Part shown: piece after piece, positions 43,732 to 51,927 of the stretch
Layout: every line of letters begins with the position of its first letter
How positions within the stretch are numbered: position 1 is the first letter of the stretch
DNA from: RGIG995 sp045543655
Lineage (GTDB): Bacteria > Bacillota > Clostridia > Oscillospirales > UBA644
Assembly (NCBI GenBank): GCA_045543655.1
Contig: JAZPXN010000035.1
Coordinates: 9,428-73,427, forward strand
Direction of reading: 5' to 3'
DNA length: 64,000 nucleotides
Translations under genes and position numbers: made by a program
Notes under the pieces: generated by a model
Database searches by the model: none
The model's input: only the letters and a program-made list of their open reading frames with translations
What the model was told of the DNA's origin: nothing

Positions 43732-44574
43732 TTGACCATCATTTCCCATCAGACCATGGACGAAGAACGGGCGCTGTACGCCCTGAAGGACGCAACGGTG
43801 GAGCATTGCGTATTCGCCGGCCCCGCCGACGGGGAATCTGCCCTGAAGGAAGCGAAAAACGTGGCGGTATCCCATTGCCGGTTCTCCCTGCGGTACCCCT
43901 TCTGGCACACGGAAAATTTCACGGCGGAGCATATCACAATGGACGAAAACGTCCGGGCCTCCCTGTGGTACGCAAAAGGAGGCAAGATCTCCCACAGCGA
44001 CCTGCACGGCACGAAAGCCCTGCGGGAATGCGAGGATATGTCCTTCTTCATCTGCGATATCGTCTCCGACGAATTCGGCTGGCGCTGCCGGGGCCTGGAA
44101 ATGGAATATTGTGACGTTACCTCCCAGTATTTTCTCTTCGAAACCAAAGACGGACGGCTGAACGACGTCTCCCTGAAGGGGAAATATTCCTTCCAGTATA
44201 CCGAAAATATGACGGTGGAAAACTGCGATCTCGACACGAAAGACGCCTTCTGGCACAGCAAGAACGTCACCGTCAAAAACAGCACCGTCCGGGGCGAATA
44301 TCTGGGCTGGTATTCGGAAGGGCTGACCCTGATCAACTGCAAGATCCTCGGCACCCAACCCCTTTGCTACTGCAAAAATCTGACTCTCGTGGACTGCACC
44401 ATGGAGGGCACCGACCTGGCCTTCGAATACTCCGAGGTCAACGCCACGGTATCCGGGAAGATCGATTCGGTGAAAAACCCCGCCTCCGGCAAAATCGTGA
44501 CCGACGGCATCGGCGAGATCATCCTGGAAAATTCGGTCATGGAGACCAATTGCGAAATCATCGTAAATTCCTAA
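43732..44574 (+). CDS. DUF3737 family beta-helix protein
   Basis: The 280-residue protein matches DUF3737: QTMDEERALYALKDATVEHC and FAGPADGESALKEAKN at the N-terminus, then regular repeats of about 20 residues (for example MTVENCDLDTKDAFWHSKN, VTVKNSTVRGEYLGWYSEG) that should form a right-handed beta-helix. The function is unknown; the family is widespread in gut Firmicutes and Bacteroidota. The TTG start at 43732 has GAGG 8 bp upstream and lies downstream of the promoter, so it is preferred. It is cytoplasmic and monocistronic. Confidence 0.87.
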   Translation: MTIISHQTMDEERALYALKDATVEHCVFAGPADGESALKEAKNVAVSHCRFSLRYPFWHTENFTAEHITMDENVRASLWYAKGGKISHSDLHGTKALRECEDMSFFICDIVSDEFGWRCRGLEMEYCDVTSQYFLFETKDGRLNDVSLKGKYSFQYTENMTVENCDLDTKDAFWHSKNVTVKNSTVRGEYLGWYSEGLTLINCKILGTQPLCYCKNLTLVDCTMEGTDLAFEYSEVNATVSGKIDSVKNPASGKIVTDGIGEIILENSVMETNCEIIVNS

Positions 44575-44585
44575 ACCGTATCGAT

Positions 44586-44629
44586 TAAAAAAACAACCGC
44601 TCCGACAAGCACTGCCGGGGCGGTTTTTC
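44586..44629. terminator. Bidirectional terminator between DUF3737 and cotJC
   Basis: ACCGCTCCG (44596-44604) pairs with CGGGGCGGT (44616-44624). T-runs flank it on both strands (TTTTT after the plus arm; seven A before it), so it can end both converging transcripts. Confidence 0.85.
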
Positions 44630-44677
44630 TTGATTTTATCGCATTTTCAGCGGACGATCCGGTTAAAAAACGGCGGA

Positions 44678-45283
44678 TTACCGTTTCACACCGTCGAAGG
44701 CCGGGTTATACATATAAAAATTCTTGCAGTTCAGTTTTTCCTGCACGAGGCGGGCGCATTCGGCGAAGCGTTGATAGTGGACGATCTCCCGCTCCCGGAG
44801 GAATTTGATGGGATCCCGCACGTCGGGGTCGTCGACGAGGCGCAGGATATTGTCGTAGGTCACCCGGGCCTTTTGCTCGGCACCGAGAGATTCGGCGATA
44901 TCGGCCAGAACGTCCCCCTTCACGTTGAGCGTGGCGGCGGTGAAGGCTTCGCCGGAGGAGGCCTGGGGATAAACGCCGGTGGTATGCTCCACGAAATATT
45001 CCGAGAAGCCCTGCTTTTTCAATTCCTCTTCGCTGAGGCCCTTGGTCAGCTGATGGACGATGGTGCCCACCATTTCAAGATGGGAAAGCTCTTCGCTGCC
45101 CACGTCCGTGTATACGGCCTTCAGCTCGGGGTAGGGCATGGAATAGCGCTGGGACAGATACCGCATAGCCGCCCCCGCTTCCCCGGAAGGGCCGCCGTAC
45201 TGGGCGATGATGAATTTGGCCATGGCGGCGTTGGGCGTCTTGATCTTCACGGGGTATTGCAATTTTTTCTCATAGACAAACAT
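44678..45283 (-). CDS. cotJC: Spore coat protein CotJC (manganese-catalase-like)
   Basis: The 201-residue protein is a ferritin-like four-helix protein of the manganese catalase family. It starts MFVYEKKLQYPVKI, the hallmark of CotJC, and keeps metal-ligand glutamates and histidines in ELSHLEMVG and EIVHYQRF. It is a component of the spore coat and may detoxify peroxide there. The start at 45283 fits the family start better than the frame to 45310. It is the last gene of cotJABC. Confidence 0.93.
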   Translation of the reverse strand: MFVYEKKLQYPVKIKTPNAAMAKFIIAQYGGPSGEAGAAMRYLSQRYSMPYPELKAVYTDVGSEELSHLEMVGTIVHQLTKGLSEEELKKQGFSEYFVEHTTGVYPQASSGEAFTAATLNVKGDVLADIAESLGAEQKARVTYDNILRLVDDPDVRDPIKFLREREIVHYQRFAECARLVQEKLNCKNFYMYNPAFDGVKR

Positions 45284-45306
45284 AATTCTCAAATTCCTTT
45301 CCCATA

Positions 45307-45555
45307 TCAATCAAGGTCCCACGGCCAGGGATCGCAGATCCATTGCCAGCGGCTCCCGGAATTGGGGCAACGGTGGGTCAGCATCCCGTAGGATTCGTTG
45401 TATTTTTTCTTCAGCTCTTCTGCGGCGGCGGAATATTCCCGATGCGCCTTCAGGGCGCTTTCGCAATTGGGATGGGTGTCTAAAAACAGCGCCGTTTCGT
45501 GAGCGGCAAACTGTTGCTCGCTGAGGCGGCGAAGCAATTTTTCACGGTCGTTCAT
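45307..45555 (-). CDS. cotJB: Spore coat protein CotJB
   Basis: The 82-residue protein has the CotJB pattern: LSEQQFAAHETALFLDTHPN followed by a C-terminal tryptophan-rich end, WQWICDPWPWDLD. It is needed for CotJC assembly in B. subtilis. It overlaps cotJA by 4 bp; GGAGGGAG lies just upstream. Confidence 0.93.
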   Translation of the reverse strand: MNDREKLLRRLSEQQFAAHETALFLDTHPNCESALKAHREYSAAAEELKKKYNESYGMLTHRCPNSGSRWQWICDPWPWDLD

Positions 45556-45809
45556 CTTGCACTCCCTCCCCGGAAGGGCAGATCCAGTTCGCAGAACAAG
45601 GTTCCGCGTTCCAGAGCTTTTTCCGGCGCATAAAGATTACGGAAAACCTGCATGGGGGCGTAGGTCATGCCCAAAGGCAGAGAATCTACCACGCTCAGAT
45701 CGCAGGAGCATCCCCCGTCGGGCTTGGGCGGCTGAGGCTTGGGGAACAGAGCGGCGGATTCAACGGCGCCGTCGGTTTCCTCTTCGATATTGAAATAATC
45801 CGGGATCAT
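45552..45809 (-). CDS. cotJA: Spore coat associated protein CotJA
   Basis: The 85-residue protein ends with LPLGMTYAPMQVF and LYAPEKALERGTLFCELDLPF, the conserved CotJA core. The first 35 residues are proline-rich. The start at 45809 (AAGGA 9-10 bp upstream) is chosen; the open frame runs on to 46133 but with no family similarity. First gene of the operon, presumably made in the mother cell during sporulation. Confidence 0.88.
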   Translation of the reverse strand: MIPDYFNIEEETDGAVESAALFPKPQPPKPDGGCSCDLSVVDSLPLGMTYAPMQVFRNLYAPEKALERGTLFCELDLPFRGGSAR

Positions 45810-45890
45810 TCTATCATTTCCTTTCGCAAGTTCCGGGCCGGGGATCGGCCCTCTTTCCAATCTATGAAAAGGATGTCGAAAGGGTGCAAA

Positions 45891-45930
45891 AGATCCGCAA
45901 AGGATTGCTCCCCTGCGGATCTGTTTTCTT
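45891..45930. terminator. Hairpin between the YiiX-like gene and cotJA
   Basis: AGATCCGCA (45891-45899) pairs with TGCGGATCT (45914-45922). On the minus strand it lies just after the YiiX-like stop, but the U-run is short there (TTT); on the plus strand GTTTTCTTTT follows. Confidence 0.6.
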
Positions 45931-45934
45931 TTAT

Positions 45935-46477
45935 TTATCGGGTCACGGTCTCTTCGAAGCTGCGCAGCTTGCCCCGGTAGATCACGGTGCCGTCCGGCAG
46001 ATCGAGGAATTCCACGGGCTTCGGGAAACGGCTGAAGGAAAAATCCTTCGCAAGACCGAATTCCCACAGAAAATCCCGAACGAAGGAGGAACAGTAATAG
46101 GTGTTCTGCCGCACGTACAGGATCTTGATCCACGCCAGCAGGAGCCCCAGGGTATCGTAACGGTACTCCCGGCGGTTTTCGTACATTTCCTTCAGCCGGT
46201 CTTCCATCGCAAGGCGCATCTCCGGGGTGACCGGAAGGGCCAGCACCACCGCTTCGGTGCCGGAAAAGCGCTTAAAGGTGCCGAAATGAGGAGATTCCAT
46301 CACAAATCCGCCCCAGAAGGGATTGTAGGGATTTTTTCGCCCGAAGGAGTAGAGAATCCCCAGAGAGGGGTCCGCCGACAGAGAAACGTGATTGTAATCG
46401 GCGTGGGTGATGATCTTCAGAAGCCGGGACAGGACGGTGCCGGTCTGGGTCACCACGATATAAACGTGTTCGGTCAT
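45935..46477 (-). CDS. YiiX/permuted NlpC-P60-like cysteine hydrolase
   Basis: The 180-residue protein resembles permuted papain-fold enzymes of the YiiX/YaeF (C92) type: the His segment HADYNHVSLS comes first (near residue 25) and the Cys segment YYCSSFVRDFL later (near residue 128). It lacks a signal peptide. Members are predicted amidases or lipid-modifying enzymes; the substrate is unknown. It lies 19 bp after the CPBP protease gene and is probably cotranscribed with it. Confidence 0.72.
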   Translation of the reverse strand: MTEHVYIVVTQTGTVLSRLLKIITHADYNHVSLSADPSLGILYSFGRKNPYNPFWGGFVMESPHFGTFKRFSGTEAVVLALPVTPEMRLAMEDRLKEMYENRREYRYDTLGLLLAWIKILYVRQNTYYCSSFVRDFLWEFGLAKDFSFSRFPKPVEFLDLPDGTVIYRGKLRSFEETVTR

Positions 46478-46496
46478 TGGGAACCTCTTTTCAGTA

Positions 46497-47465
46497 TCAG
46501 AGACCGGGAATCTCGAAATAGTTGAGCAAAATCTCGCTGAGCCACACGATCAGCGTAAGGCCGCCGTAAACGCCGGAAAAGATCCAGAAGGTGGGAGCCT
46601 TGATCACGGCGCCGAAGGCCTGACCGGCGGTGAGGGAATGGGGAATTTCCTTCAGGGTAAACTGCTTCTTGACCAGAAGCCAGATCAAAGAGGCGATGCC
46701 GAAGAGCAGGAACAGGATATCCGAGCCGTAGCCCACCCAGTTCAGCACGCTTTCCCCGGCCCAGACCGACAGATAAGTAAGCACGCAGGCCCAGGCGTTG
46801 TTGACGAAATGGAAGAGAATGGGATAAAGCAGATTGCCGGTTTTGATATAAACCATACCCAAAATAATGCCCAGGGCAAAGGCAAAAGGAATCTGCTGAA
46901 TGGTGCCGTGCATCATTCCGAAGGCGTAAGCGGAAAGGAAGACCGCCGCCCAGGGATTGAAATTCTTCAAAACCCCCGTCCCTGCGGCCCGGCAAAGGAC
47001 CTCCTCGCAGACGGGAGGCAGAATGGCAAGAATAACGAAATAGCAGACGGCCTGGGGGAAATCCTGCGGATCGAAGGAGTCAAAGGCGCCGGAGGCGGGA
47101 AGTCCGATCTGCTCCAACAACCAGAGAAGGCCGGTGACCAGATAATTCATCACCACGGAAACGCCCATAAAGACCCCCAGCCAGGGAATGAAATCCGCCT
47201 TCAGAGGACGGAAGGTGACGAAACGGTCGGCAGGGATTCGGATCAGCTTCAGCGCCAGCAGAGCCAAAACGCAGGTCCCGATGGGATAGAGCAGCTGGGG
47301 CAGAACGAAGCCCGTATAGTATTCCGCAAAGGAAAGATCCACGAATTGCGAGATCATTTCAATGGCCATGGTGGGCAGGGTAATAACCGACTGCACCGCA
47401 ACGGTCAGCAGCATGATCAGAAAAACGGTGTTTACCCGGCTTGTCATCAGTTTTTGAGGGGTCAT
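46497..47465 (-). CDS. CPBP family intramembrane glutamic protease
   Basis: The 322-residue protein has about eight membrane helices and the CPBP/Abi motifs: CEEVLCR (EExxxR), FGMMHG (FxxxH) and HFVNN (HxxxN). These enzymes cleave within the membrane, as in CAAX prenyl or bacteriocin self-immunity proteases; the target is unknown here. The start at 47465 has AAAGGA upstream, and the longer frame to 47528 is rejected. Confidence 0.9.
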   Translation of the reverse strand: MTPQKLMTSRVNTVFLIMLLTVAVQSVITLPTMAIEMISQFVDLSFAEYYTGFVLPQLLYPIGTCVLALLALKLIRIPADRFVTFRPLKADFIPWLGVFMGVSVVMNYLVTGLLWLLEQIGLPASGAFDSFDPQDFPQAVCYFVILAILPPVCEEVLCRAAGTGVLKNFNPWAAVFLSAYAFGMMHGTIQQIPFAFALGIILGMVYIKTGNLLYPILFHFVNNAWACVLTYLSVWAGESVLNWVGYGSDILFLLFGIASLIWLLVKKQFTLKEIPHSLTAGQAFGAVIKAPTFWIFSGVYGGLTLIVWLSEILLNYFEIPGL

Positions 47466-47521
47466 AAGGGTTCCTTTCTCTGCGTTTCTGTGGAAAAACG
47501 CAGTTTCCGATGAAAAAATAC

Positions 47522-47549
47522 TTGACATTTTTGGAAATAATGGTATAAT
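47522..47549 (+). promoter_or_regulatory. Sigma-A promoter of the 285-residue membrane protein gene
   Basis: TTGACA (47522-47527) and TATAAT (47544-47549) are perfect with a 16-bp spacer, about 45 nt before the start. Confidence 0.83.
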
Positions 47550-47599
47550 ATATTTGTATTGATTGTTTATTCGACCTACGACCGAAGGAGTTTGAACCG

Positions 47600-48457
47600 A
47601 TGAAATTGAAACATTACGGCGTTGCCCTGGTCCCGGCCTGTCTTGCGGCCTTTCTGTTCCGGGCCGTGGTGCTGATCCTTGCCGTGGATCCCAAAACCGG
47701 ATATTTTGCTTCCGGCACCGTCCTGCCCATGATCTTCGACGGATTTCTGGGCGTGGTGGCCCTCTTCTTCTGCTCGGTTCTTCTGATGAGGAAGGAGCCG
47801 AAGCCCACGGTGGTGCGCCTCTACCGGGCGTCGGTCTTCGACACGATCTTCGGCATTGCCGGTGCGGTGCTTCTGGTAACGAAGAGCGTCTTCGGCCTGC
47901 TCAGCGGAATTGCCTCCGGCACGGTTACGGTAGACAAGTCCCTTTTGATCAACGGCGCCGTATGGGAAACGGTCTTCGCTCTGCTGACGGCCGTCTTCCT
48001 GATCTTCTTCGTGACCTACCCCAAGAAGAGCGCAAAGCAAAACGGCTGGCGGGTCATGTCTCTGTCTCTGACGGTCTACTATCTGTTCCTTCTGGTGACG
48101 AATTTCCAGAATCTGGACGTGGTCTTCTCCCGTTCCTTTGGCATCTACCTGATCACCTTTTACGGTCTTACGGCGGCGGCCGGCATCAACTTCTCAAAGA
48201 TCCTCGCCCGGTTGTTCGGCCGGAAGGTTTTCACTCTGTTCACCTGCCTTGCGGCGGTGCTTCTGGCGGTGCGGCTGGCCGATGCGGTGCTGTATCTTAT
48301 CCCCGGCAATCCTTACGCCATCCCCATGGATCTCTTCGGATTCGGGGCAGACGCGTGCGTAACGGCGCTGATGCTCTCCCAGATGGGAAAGCTGATGAAG
48401 CGGAAAAAGAAGAAGGCGGAAGAGCCCGCCGAGCCCCTCCCCGCAGAACAGGCTTAA
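47600..48457 (+). CDS. Polytopic membrane protein, unknown
   Basis: The 285-residue protein has seven or eight hydrophobic helices and a lysine-rich cytoplasmic tail (KRKKKKAEEP). No motif identifies a transporter or enzyme family. GAAGGAG lies 9 bp before the ATG. It is monocistronic, with a perfect promoter and a strong terminator, so it is well expressed on its own. Confidence 0.75.
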   Translation: MKLKHYGVALVPACLAAFLFRAVVLILAVDPKTGYFASGTVLPMIFDGFLGVVALFFCSVLLMRKEPKPTVVRLYRASVFDTIFGIAGAVLLVTKSVFGLLSGIASGTVTVDKSLLINGAVWETVFALLTAVFLIFFVTYPKKSAKQNGWRVMSLSLTVYYLFLLVTNFQNLDVVFSRSFGIYLITFYGLTAAAGINFSKILARLFGRKVFTLFTCLAAVLLAVRLADAVLYLIPGNPYAIPMDLFGFGADACVTALMLSQMGKLMKRKKKKAEEPAEPLPAEQA

Positions 48458-48472
48458 CGAAAGATCTTACGG

Positions 48473-48501
48473 TTCCCCGGATCATTCCGGGGAATTTTTT
48501 T
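48473..48501 (+). terminator. Terminator after the 285-residue membrane protein gene
   Basis: TTCCCCGG (48473-48480) pairs with CCGGGGAA (48487-48494), followed by seven T. The T-run overlaps the stop codon of convergent prmA. Confidence 0.88.
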
Positions 48502-49447
48502 ACGCCTTGCAGACGTAACAGACCCATTCCTTCTTTTGCTTGGTCTCACAGACGGTAAATCCGTTGGCCTCCAGGGCGTTGCGGACCTCTTCTGCCCGGG
48601 GGGACAGAATCCCGGAGGTGATAAAATAACCGTCTTTTTTCAGGTGACGGCGGATCTGCGCCGACAAAGGGATAATGACGTCAGCCACGATATTCGCAAC
48701 CACGAGATCGTAAATCTGTCCGTCGAGGACGTTTTTCAGGTTTGGATCGGAATCCTCCTCCAGAATATTCCCCGCAAGGGCGTCAAACTGCCCCGGGAAG
48801 GGATTGAGGGCGGCGTTTTCCTTCGAAACCCGGGCGGCGGCGGGATCGATATCGATGCCCAAAGCGCTTCCGGCGCCGCAAAGCAGAGACGCAATGGAGA
48901 GAATGCCGCTTCCGCAGCCCACGTCCAGCACCCGGTCTCCGGGGGCAACGCAATCGGCCAGGGCTTCAATGCAGGAGGCGGTAGTCTCGTGGGAGCCGGT
49001 ACCGAAGGCAAGACCGGGATCAATAATCAGAATCTTCTCCCCTTCTTTGGCGTCGTATTCCTCCACCTGCCAGGCGGGAACGATGGTGATGGGGCCCACG
49101 GGCAGAGGGTGATAATACTTTTTCCAGCCGTTGAGCCAATCGGTATCCTCCACCTGGGCGTAGGAAACCTGATAAGAGATCCCCTCGGCCCCCAGCCGAC
49201 CTTCGATATATTCCATGGCGCCGGCCAGGTTGGCGTCCTTTTCAAAATAAATATGTAAGATGGCGGTGGAACGGTCCTTGTTCATCAGATCCTCGTCCAC
49301 CAGGTTGATGGCCTTGACCAGCTCGCAATCCATCATATCCGAATAATCTTCCAGATAGATGCCTCCGATATCGGTCATTTCCGCAATATCCACGGCGGTC
49401 TGGGCCGATTGGGAGGGCAGAGTAAGGGTCACTTCAATATATTCCAT
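48500..49447 (-). CDS. prmA: Ribosomal protein L11 methyltransferase
   Basis: The 315-residue protein has the PrmA N-terminal domain and a Rossmann methyltransferase domain with FGTGSHETT, VLDVGCGSGILSIA (SAM motif I) and VVANIVADVI. It trimethylates L11. It starts 3 bp after nth, third in the rarA-nth-prmA operon. Confidence 0.95.
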   Translation of the reverse strand: MEYIEVTLTLPSQSAQTAVDIAEMTDIGGIYLEDYSDMMDCELVKAINLVDEDLMNKDRSTAILHIYFEKDANLAGAMEYIEGRLGAEGISYQVSYAQVEDTDWLNGWKKYYHPLPVGPITIVPAWQVEEYDAKEGEKILIIDPGLAFGTGSHETTASCIEALADCVAPGDRVLDVGCGSGILSIASLLCGAGSALGIDIDPAAARVSKENAALNPFPGQFDALAGNILEEDSDPNLKNVLDGQIYDLVVANIVADVIIPLSAQIRRHLKKDGYFITSGILSPRAEEVRNALEANGFTVCETKQKKEWVCYVCKA

Positions 49448-49450
49448 AGC

Positions 49451-50077
49451 TTACGAATCCTTTCGTTGATACTCCCGGCAAAGATCGGTGAGAAAACATT
49501 CCTCGCAACGGGGCTTGCGGGCGTCACAGCATTCCCTCCCGTGGTGAACCAGCGCGTGACAGAAGCGCATGCTTTCGCCGGGGGGAACGATTTTCCGCAG
49601 AGCCATTTCCACCTTGACGGGATCTTTGGTATCGGCAAATCCCAACCGGTTGGAAAGGCGGATGCAATGAGTATCGGCCACGATCACCCCGGGAGCGTCG
49701 TACAATTCTCCCATGAGAAGATTTGCGATCTTCCGTCCTACGCCGGGCAATTCCAAAAAGCCCTCCAGGGAGTCCGGGATGCCGGTCTCGGTCAGCCTAC
49801 CGGCCATCCGCACGATATCCCGGGATTTCATCCGGTAAAGCCCGCAGGGACGCACCACCTCTTCCACCTCGGAAAGATCGGCGGCGGCAAGGGACTCCGC
49901 GTCCGGCCAACGGCGGAACAGCTCTTCGCAGACGATATTCACCCGCTTGTCGGTGCATTGGGCAGACAACCGGGAGGCTACCAGCAGCTCGTAAGCGTTC
50001 CGAAAATTCAAAGCGCACTTCAATTCCGGATAATGGGAAAAGAGGCGGGCCGAGATTTGCTTGTAATCCGGGGTCAT
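49451..50077 (-). CDS. nth: Endonuclease III
   Basis: The 208-residue DNA glycosylase/AP lyase has the helix-hairpin-helix LPGVGRKIANLLMG with its catalytic Lys neighbourhood, VIVADTHCIRLSNRLG with the catalytic Asp, and a C-terminal [4Fe-4S] loop with four cysteines (CDARKPRC, C-x2-C spacing onward). It removes oxidised pyrimidines. The start at 50077 overlaps rarA by 4 bp and has AAGGGGG upstream. Confidence 0.95.
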   Translation of the reverse strand: MTPDYKQISARLFSHYPELKCALNFRNAYELLVASRLSAQCTDKRVNIVCEELFRRWPDAESLAAADLSEVEEVVRPCGLYRMKSRDIVRMAGRLTETGIPDSLEGFLELPGVGRKIANLLMGELYDAPGVIVADTHCIRLSNRLGFADTKDPVKVEMALRKIVPPGESMRFCHALVHHGRECCDARKPRCEECFLTDLCREYQRKDS

Positions 50078-51339
50078 TTTTGTTCCCCCTTGATCAGTTC
50101 CCAATATTTTTTGGCGGCCTGCTCGGTTTTGTTCTCTCCGTATTCGTAATAGCAGTCCCGCTTCAGCCCGTCGGGCAGATATTGCTGGGGTACGTAATGC
50201 CCGGGATAAGCGTGGGGATATTTGTAGCCGACGCCGTGCTCCAGCTTTTCCGCACCGCCGTAGTGGCTGTCCTTCAGATGGGCGGGAATATCCCCCGCGC
50301 CGGAAGAGCGGATCTTATCCATGGCGGCGTCGATGGCGTTGATGGCGCTATTGGATTTGGGAGCGGTGGCCAGAAGCAAAGTGGCCTCTGCCAGGGGGAT
50401 GCGGGCCTCGGGAAAGCCCAGCTGCAGAGCCGCGTCCACGCAGGCCTTGACCACGGCGATGGCCTGGGGATAGGCAAGACCGATATCCTCGGCGGCAATC
50501 ACCAGAAGCCGGCGACAGATCGACGGCAGATCCTCGGCGATCACCAGCCGCGCCAGATAATGGACGGCGGCGTCGGGATCGGATCCCCGAATGGACTTCT
50601 GAAAGGCCGAGAGAATATCGTAATGGGAATCTCCGTCCCGGTCGTAGCGCATACTGCTTCGTTTGGAGACTTCTTTGGCCGCTTCCAGGGAAACGCAGAT
50701 CTCCTTTTGTCCCGGCTTGCGGCTGCAGAGCACCTCCACCGTATTCAGCGCCTTGCGCACGTCTCCCCCGCAGGTGGCGGCGATATGAGAAACGACGCCC
50801 TCCTCCACCGTTACGGTGACGGGAGCCCCGTTCATAGCCTCAAAGCCCCGCTTGACCGCCGTTTCCAGATCCCGCTTTTCCAGGGGATGGAATTCGAAGA
50901 CCGTGCAACGGGAAATAATGGCGCCGTAAATATAAAAATAGGGATTTTCGGAGGTGGAGGCAATGAGGGTGATCGATCCGTTTTCGATAAATTCCAGCAG
51001 GATCTGCTGCTGTTTTTTCGTGAAATATTGCATCTCGTCCAGATACAGAATGATGCCCCGGTCGTTGCCCAGAGCGCCGATCTGCCCGATGACGTCCTTG
51101 ATATTATCGGTATTTGCGGTGGTAGCGTTGAGCTTATAGAGGGTTTTATCGGTCTGTTTGGCAATGATCTGCGCAAGAGTGGTCTTCCCGATCCCCGCGG
51201 GGCCGTAGAAAATCATATTGGGGATATTCCCGCTCTCGATAATATTCCGCAAGGGCTTGCCGGGACCCAGCAGATGGCGCTGACCCAGCATATCGTCCAA
51301 AGACTCCGGTCGGAGACGGGCGGGCAGGGGGGTATACAC
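50074..51339 (-). CDS. rarA: Replication-associated recombination protein A (RarA/MgsA)
   Basis: The 421-residue AAA+ ATPase has Walker A GPAGIGKTT, Walker B IILYLDE and sensor 1 IASTSENP. The C-terminal tetramerisation domain contains the typical YKYPHAYPGHYVPQQYLPD. It acts at stalled replication forks. The GTG at 51339 is preferred because AGAGG lies 8 bp upstream; another GTG at 51348 lies inside that site. Confidence 0.94.
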   Translation of the reverse strand: MYTPLPARLRPESLDDMLGQRHLLGPGKPLRNIIESGNIPNMIFYGPAGIGKTTLAQIIAKQTDKTLYKLNATTANTDNIKDVIGQIGALGNDRGIILYLDEMQYFTKKQQQILLEFIENGSITLIASTSENPYFYIYGAIISRCTVFEFHPLEKRDLETAVKRGFEAMNGAPVTVTVEEGVVSHIAATCGGDVRKALNTVEVLCSRKPGQKEICVSLEAAKEVSKRSSMRYDRDGDSHYDILSAFQKSIRGSDPDAAVHYLARLVIAEDLPSICRRLLVIAAEDIGLAYPQAIAVVKACVDAALQLGFPEARIPLAEATLLLATAPKSNSAINAIDAAMDKIRSSGAGDIPAHLKDSHYGGAEKLEHGVGYKYPHAYPGHYVPQQYLPDGLKRDCYYEYGENKTEQAAKKYWELIKGEQK

Positions 51340-51373
51340 GAAGATCACCTCTCATGAAAGCATACTACGTTAT

Positions 51374-51402
51374 ATTATATCACATTTTCCTCCGTTTGTA
51401 AA
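51374..51402 (-). promoter_or_regulatory. Sigma-A promoter of the rarA operon
   Basis: On the minus strand TTTACA (51397-51402) and TATAAT (51374-51379) are separated by 17 bp, about 35 bp upstream of the GTG start. Confidence 0.8.
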
Positions 51403-51428
51403 GAGACTTCGGAAAATCTTAAAACATT

Positions 51429-51530
51429 AAAAAAAGGCCGCCTCCGGCCAAGTACAAACCGAAGAGAGAAAAGGAAGAGAAGCCCCCGTTCAAAGGGCGA
51501 AAAAGCAGGGACCTCCCACCCGGTTTTTTA
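51429..51530 (-). ncRNA. Possible small structured RNA upstream of rarA
   Basis: On the minus strand the segment ends in a clear intrinsic terminator (GGCCG/CGGCC, 51436-51449, then seven U, 51429-51435) located upstream of the rarA promoter, yet no protein gene precedes it. The preceding 80 nt can fold: AAACCG pairs with CGGTTT at the ends, and GCCC-TTTGAAC-GGGGGC forms an inner hairpin. In some Firmicutes 6S RNA lies close to rarA, but I cannot confirm a 6S fold here. No good -35/-10 pair is visible. Confidence 0.35.
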
Positions 51531-51558
51531 TTTTATTTCAAACTCCCCGAAAACCGTA

Positions 51559-51587
51559 TTGACAAACGGGGAAGAATGTGCTACAAT
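51559..51587 (+). promoter_or_regulatory. Sigma-A promoter of the GH20/PHP operon
   Basis: TTGACA (51559-51564) and TACAAT (51582-51587), 17-bp spacer, 20 bp before the first start codon. Confidence 0.8.
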
Positions 51588-51607
51588 AACCCCAAGGAGT
51601 GATTTTT

Positions 51608-51898
51608 ATGTTATTTCCGGAAAAAATGTCCGCCGTTCCCCAGCCCCGGAGAGCCGATCTCTGGCGGGAATACCGCACCCTTTGCACCGCCCTTTCCCTG
51701 CAGGTGAAGCTGCGCCGGGAAGGAAGAACCGCCACGGAAGCGGAGCTGTCTCCCCTGCGGGAAGCCGCTGGCAAGGCCAACGGAATTCTGGCGGAATTCG
51801 GAATGACGCCCTCTTTCTTCCCCACAGACGCAGATTTTTTCGCAAAGCTTCTGGAAGAACTTTCCGCCGCCATGAAAGCGCCCCGCCGACCGGATTAA
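51608..51898 (+). CDS. Small hypothetical protein upstream of GH20 genes
   Basis: The 96-residue protein is largely alpha-helical and charged (LWREYRTLCTALSLQVKLRR). No family is recognised. It has AAGGAG 8 bp before the ATG, lies right after the promoter, and is followed by the first GH20 gene after 29 bp, so it is the first cistron of that operon. Confidence 0.7.
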   Translation: MLFPEKMSAVPQPRRADLWREYRTLCTALSLQVKLRREGRTATEAELSPLREAAGKANGILAEFGMTPSFFPTDADFFAKLLEELSAAMKAPRRPD

Positions 51899-51927
51899 AA
51901 TGCTTTTTGAAAAAGGAGAAAGAAACC

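Noticed and set aside
45810..46133. N-terminal extension of CotJA
   Set aside because: The extension has no family similarity, overlaps the YiiX-like gene on the same strand, and a proper ribosome site precedes the ATG at 45809.
51608..51898. Small phage terminase or other phage gene
   Set aside because: A passing resemblance in size and charge only; there are no other phage genes and it belongs to a metabolic operon.
51559..51927. Long N-terminal extension of the first GH20 protein
   Set aside because: It would start inside the promoter and read through the small upstream gene in another frame; AAAGGAG fixes the start at 51928.
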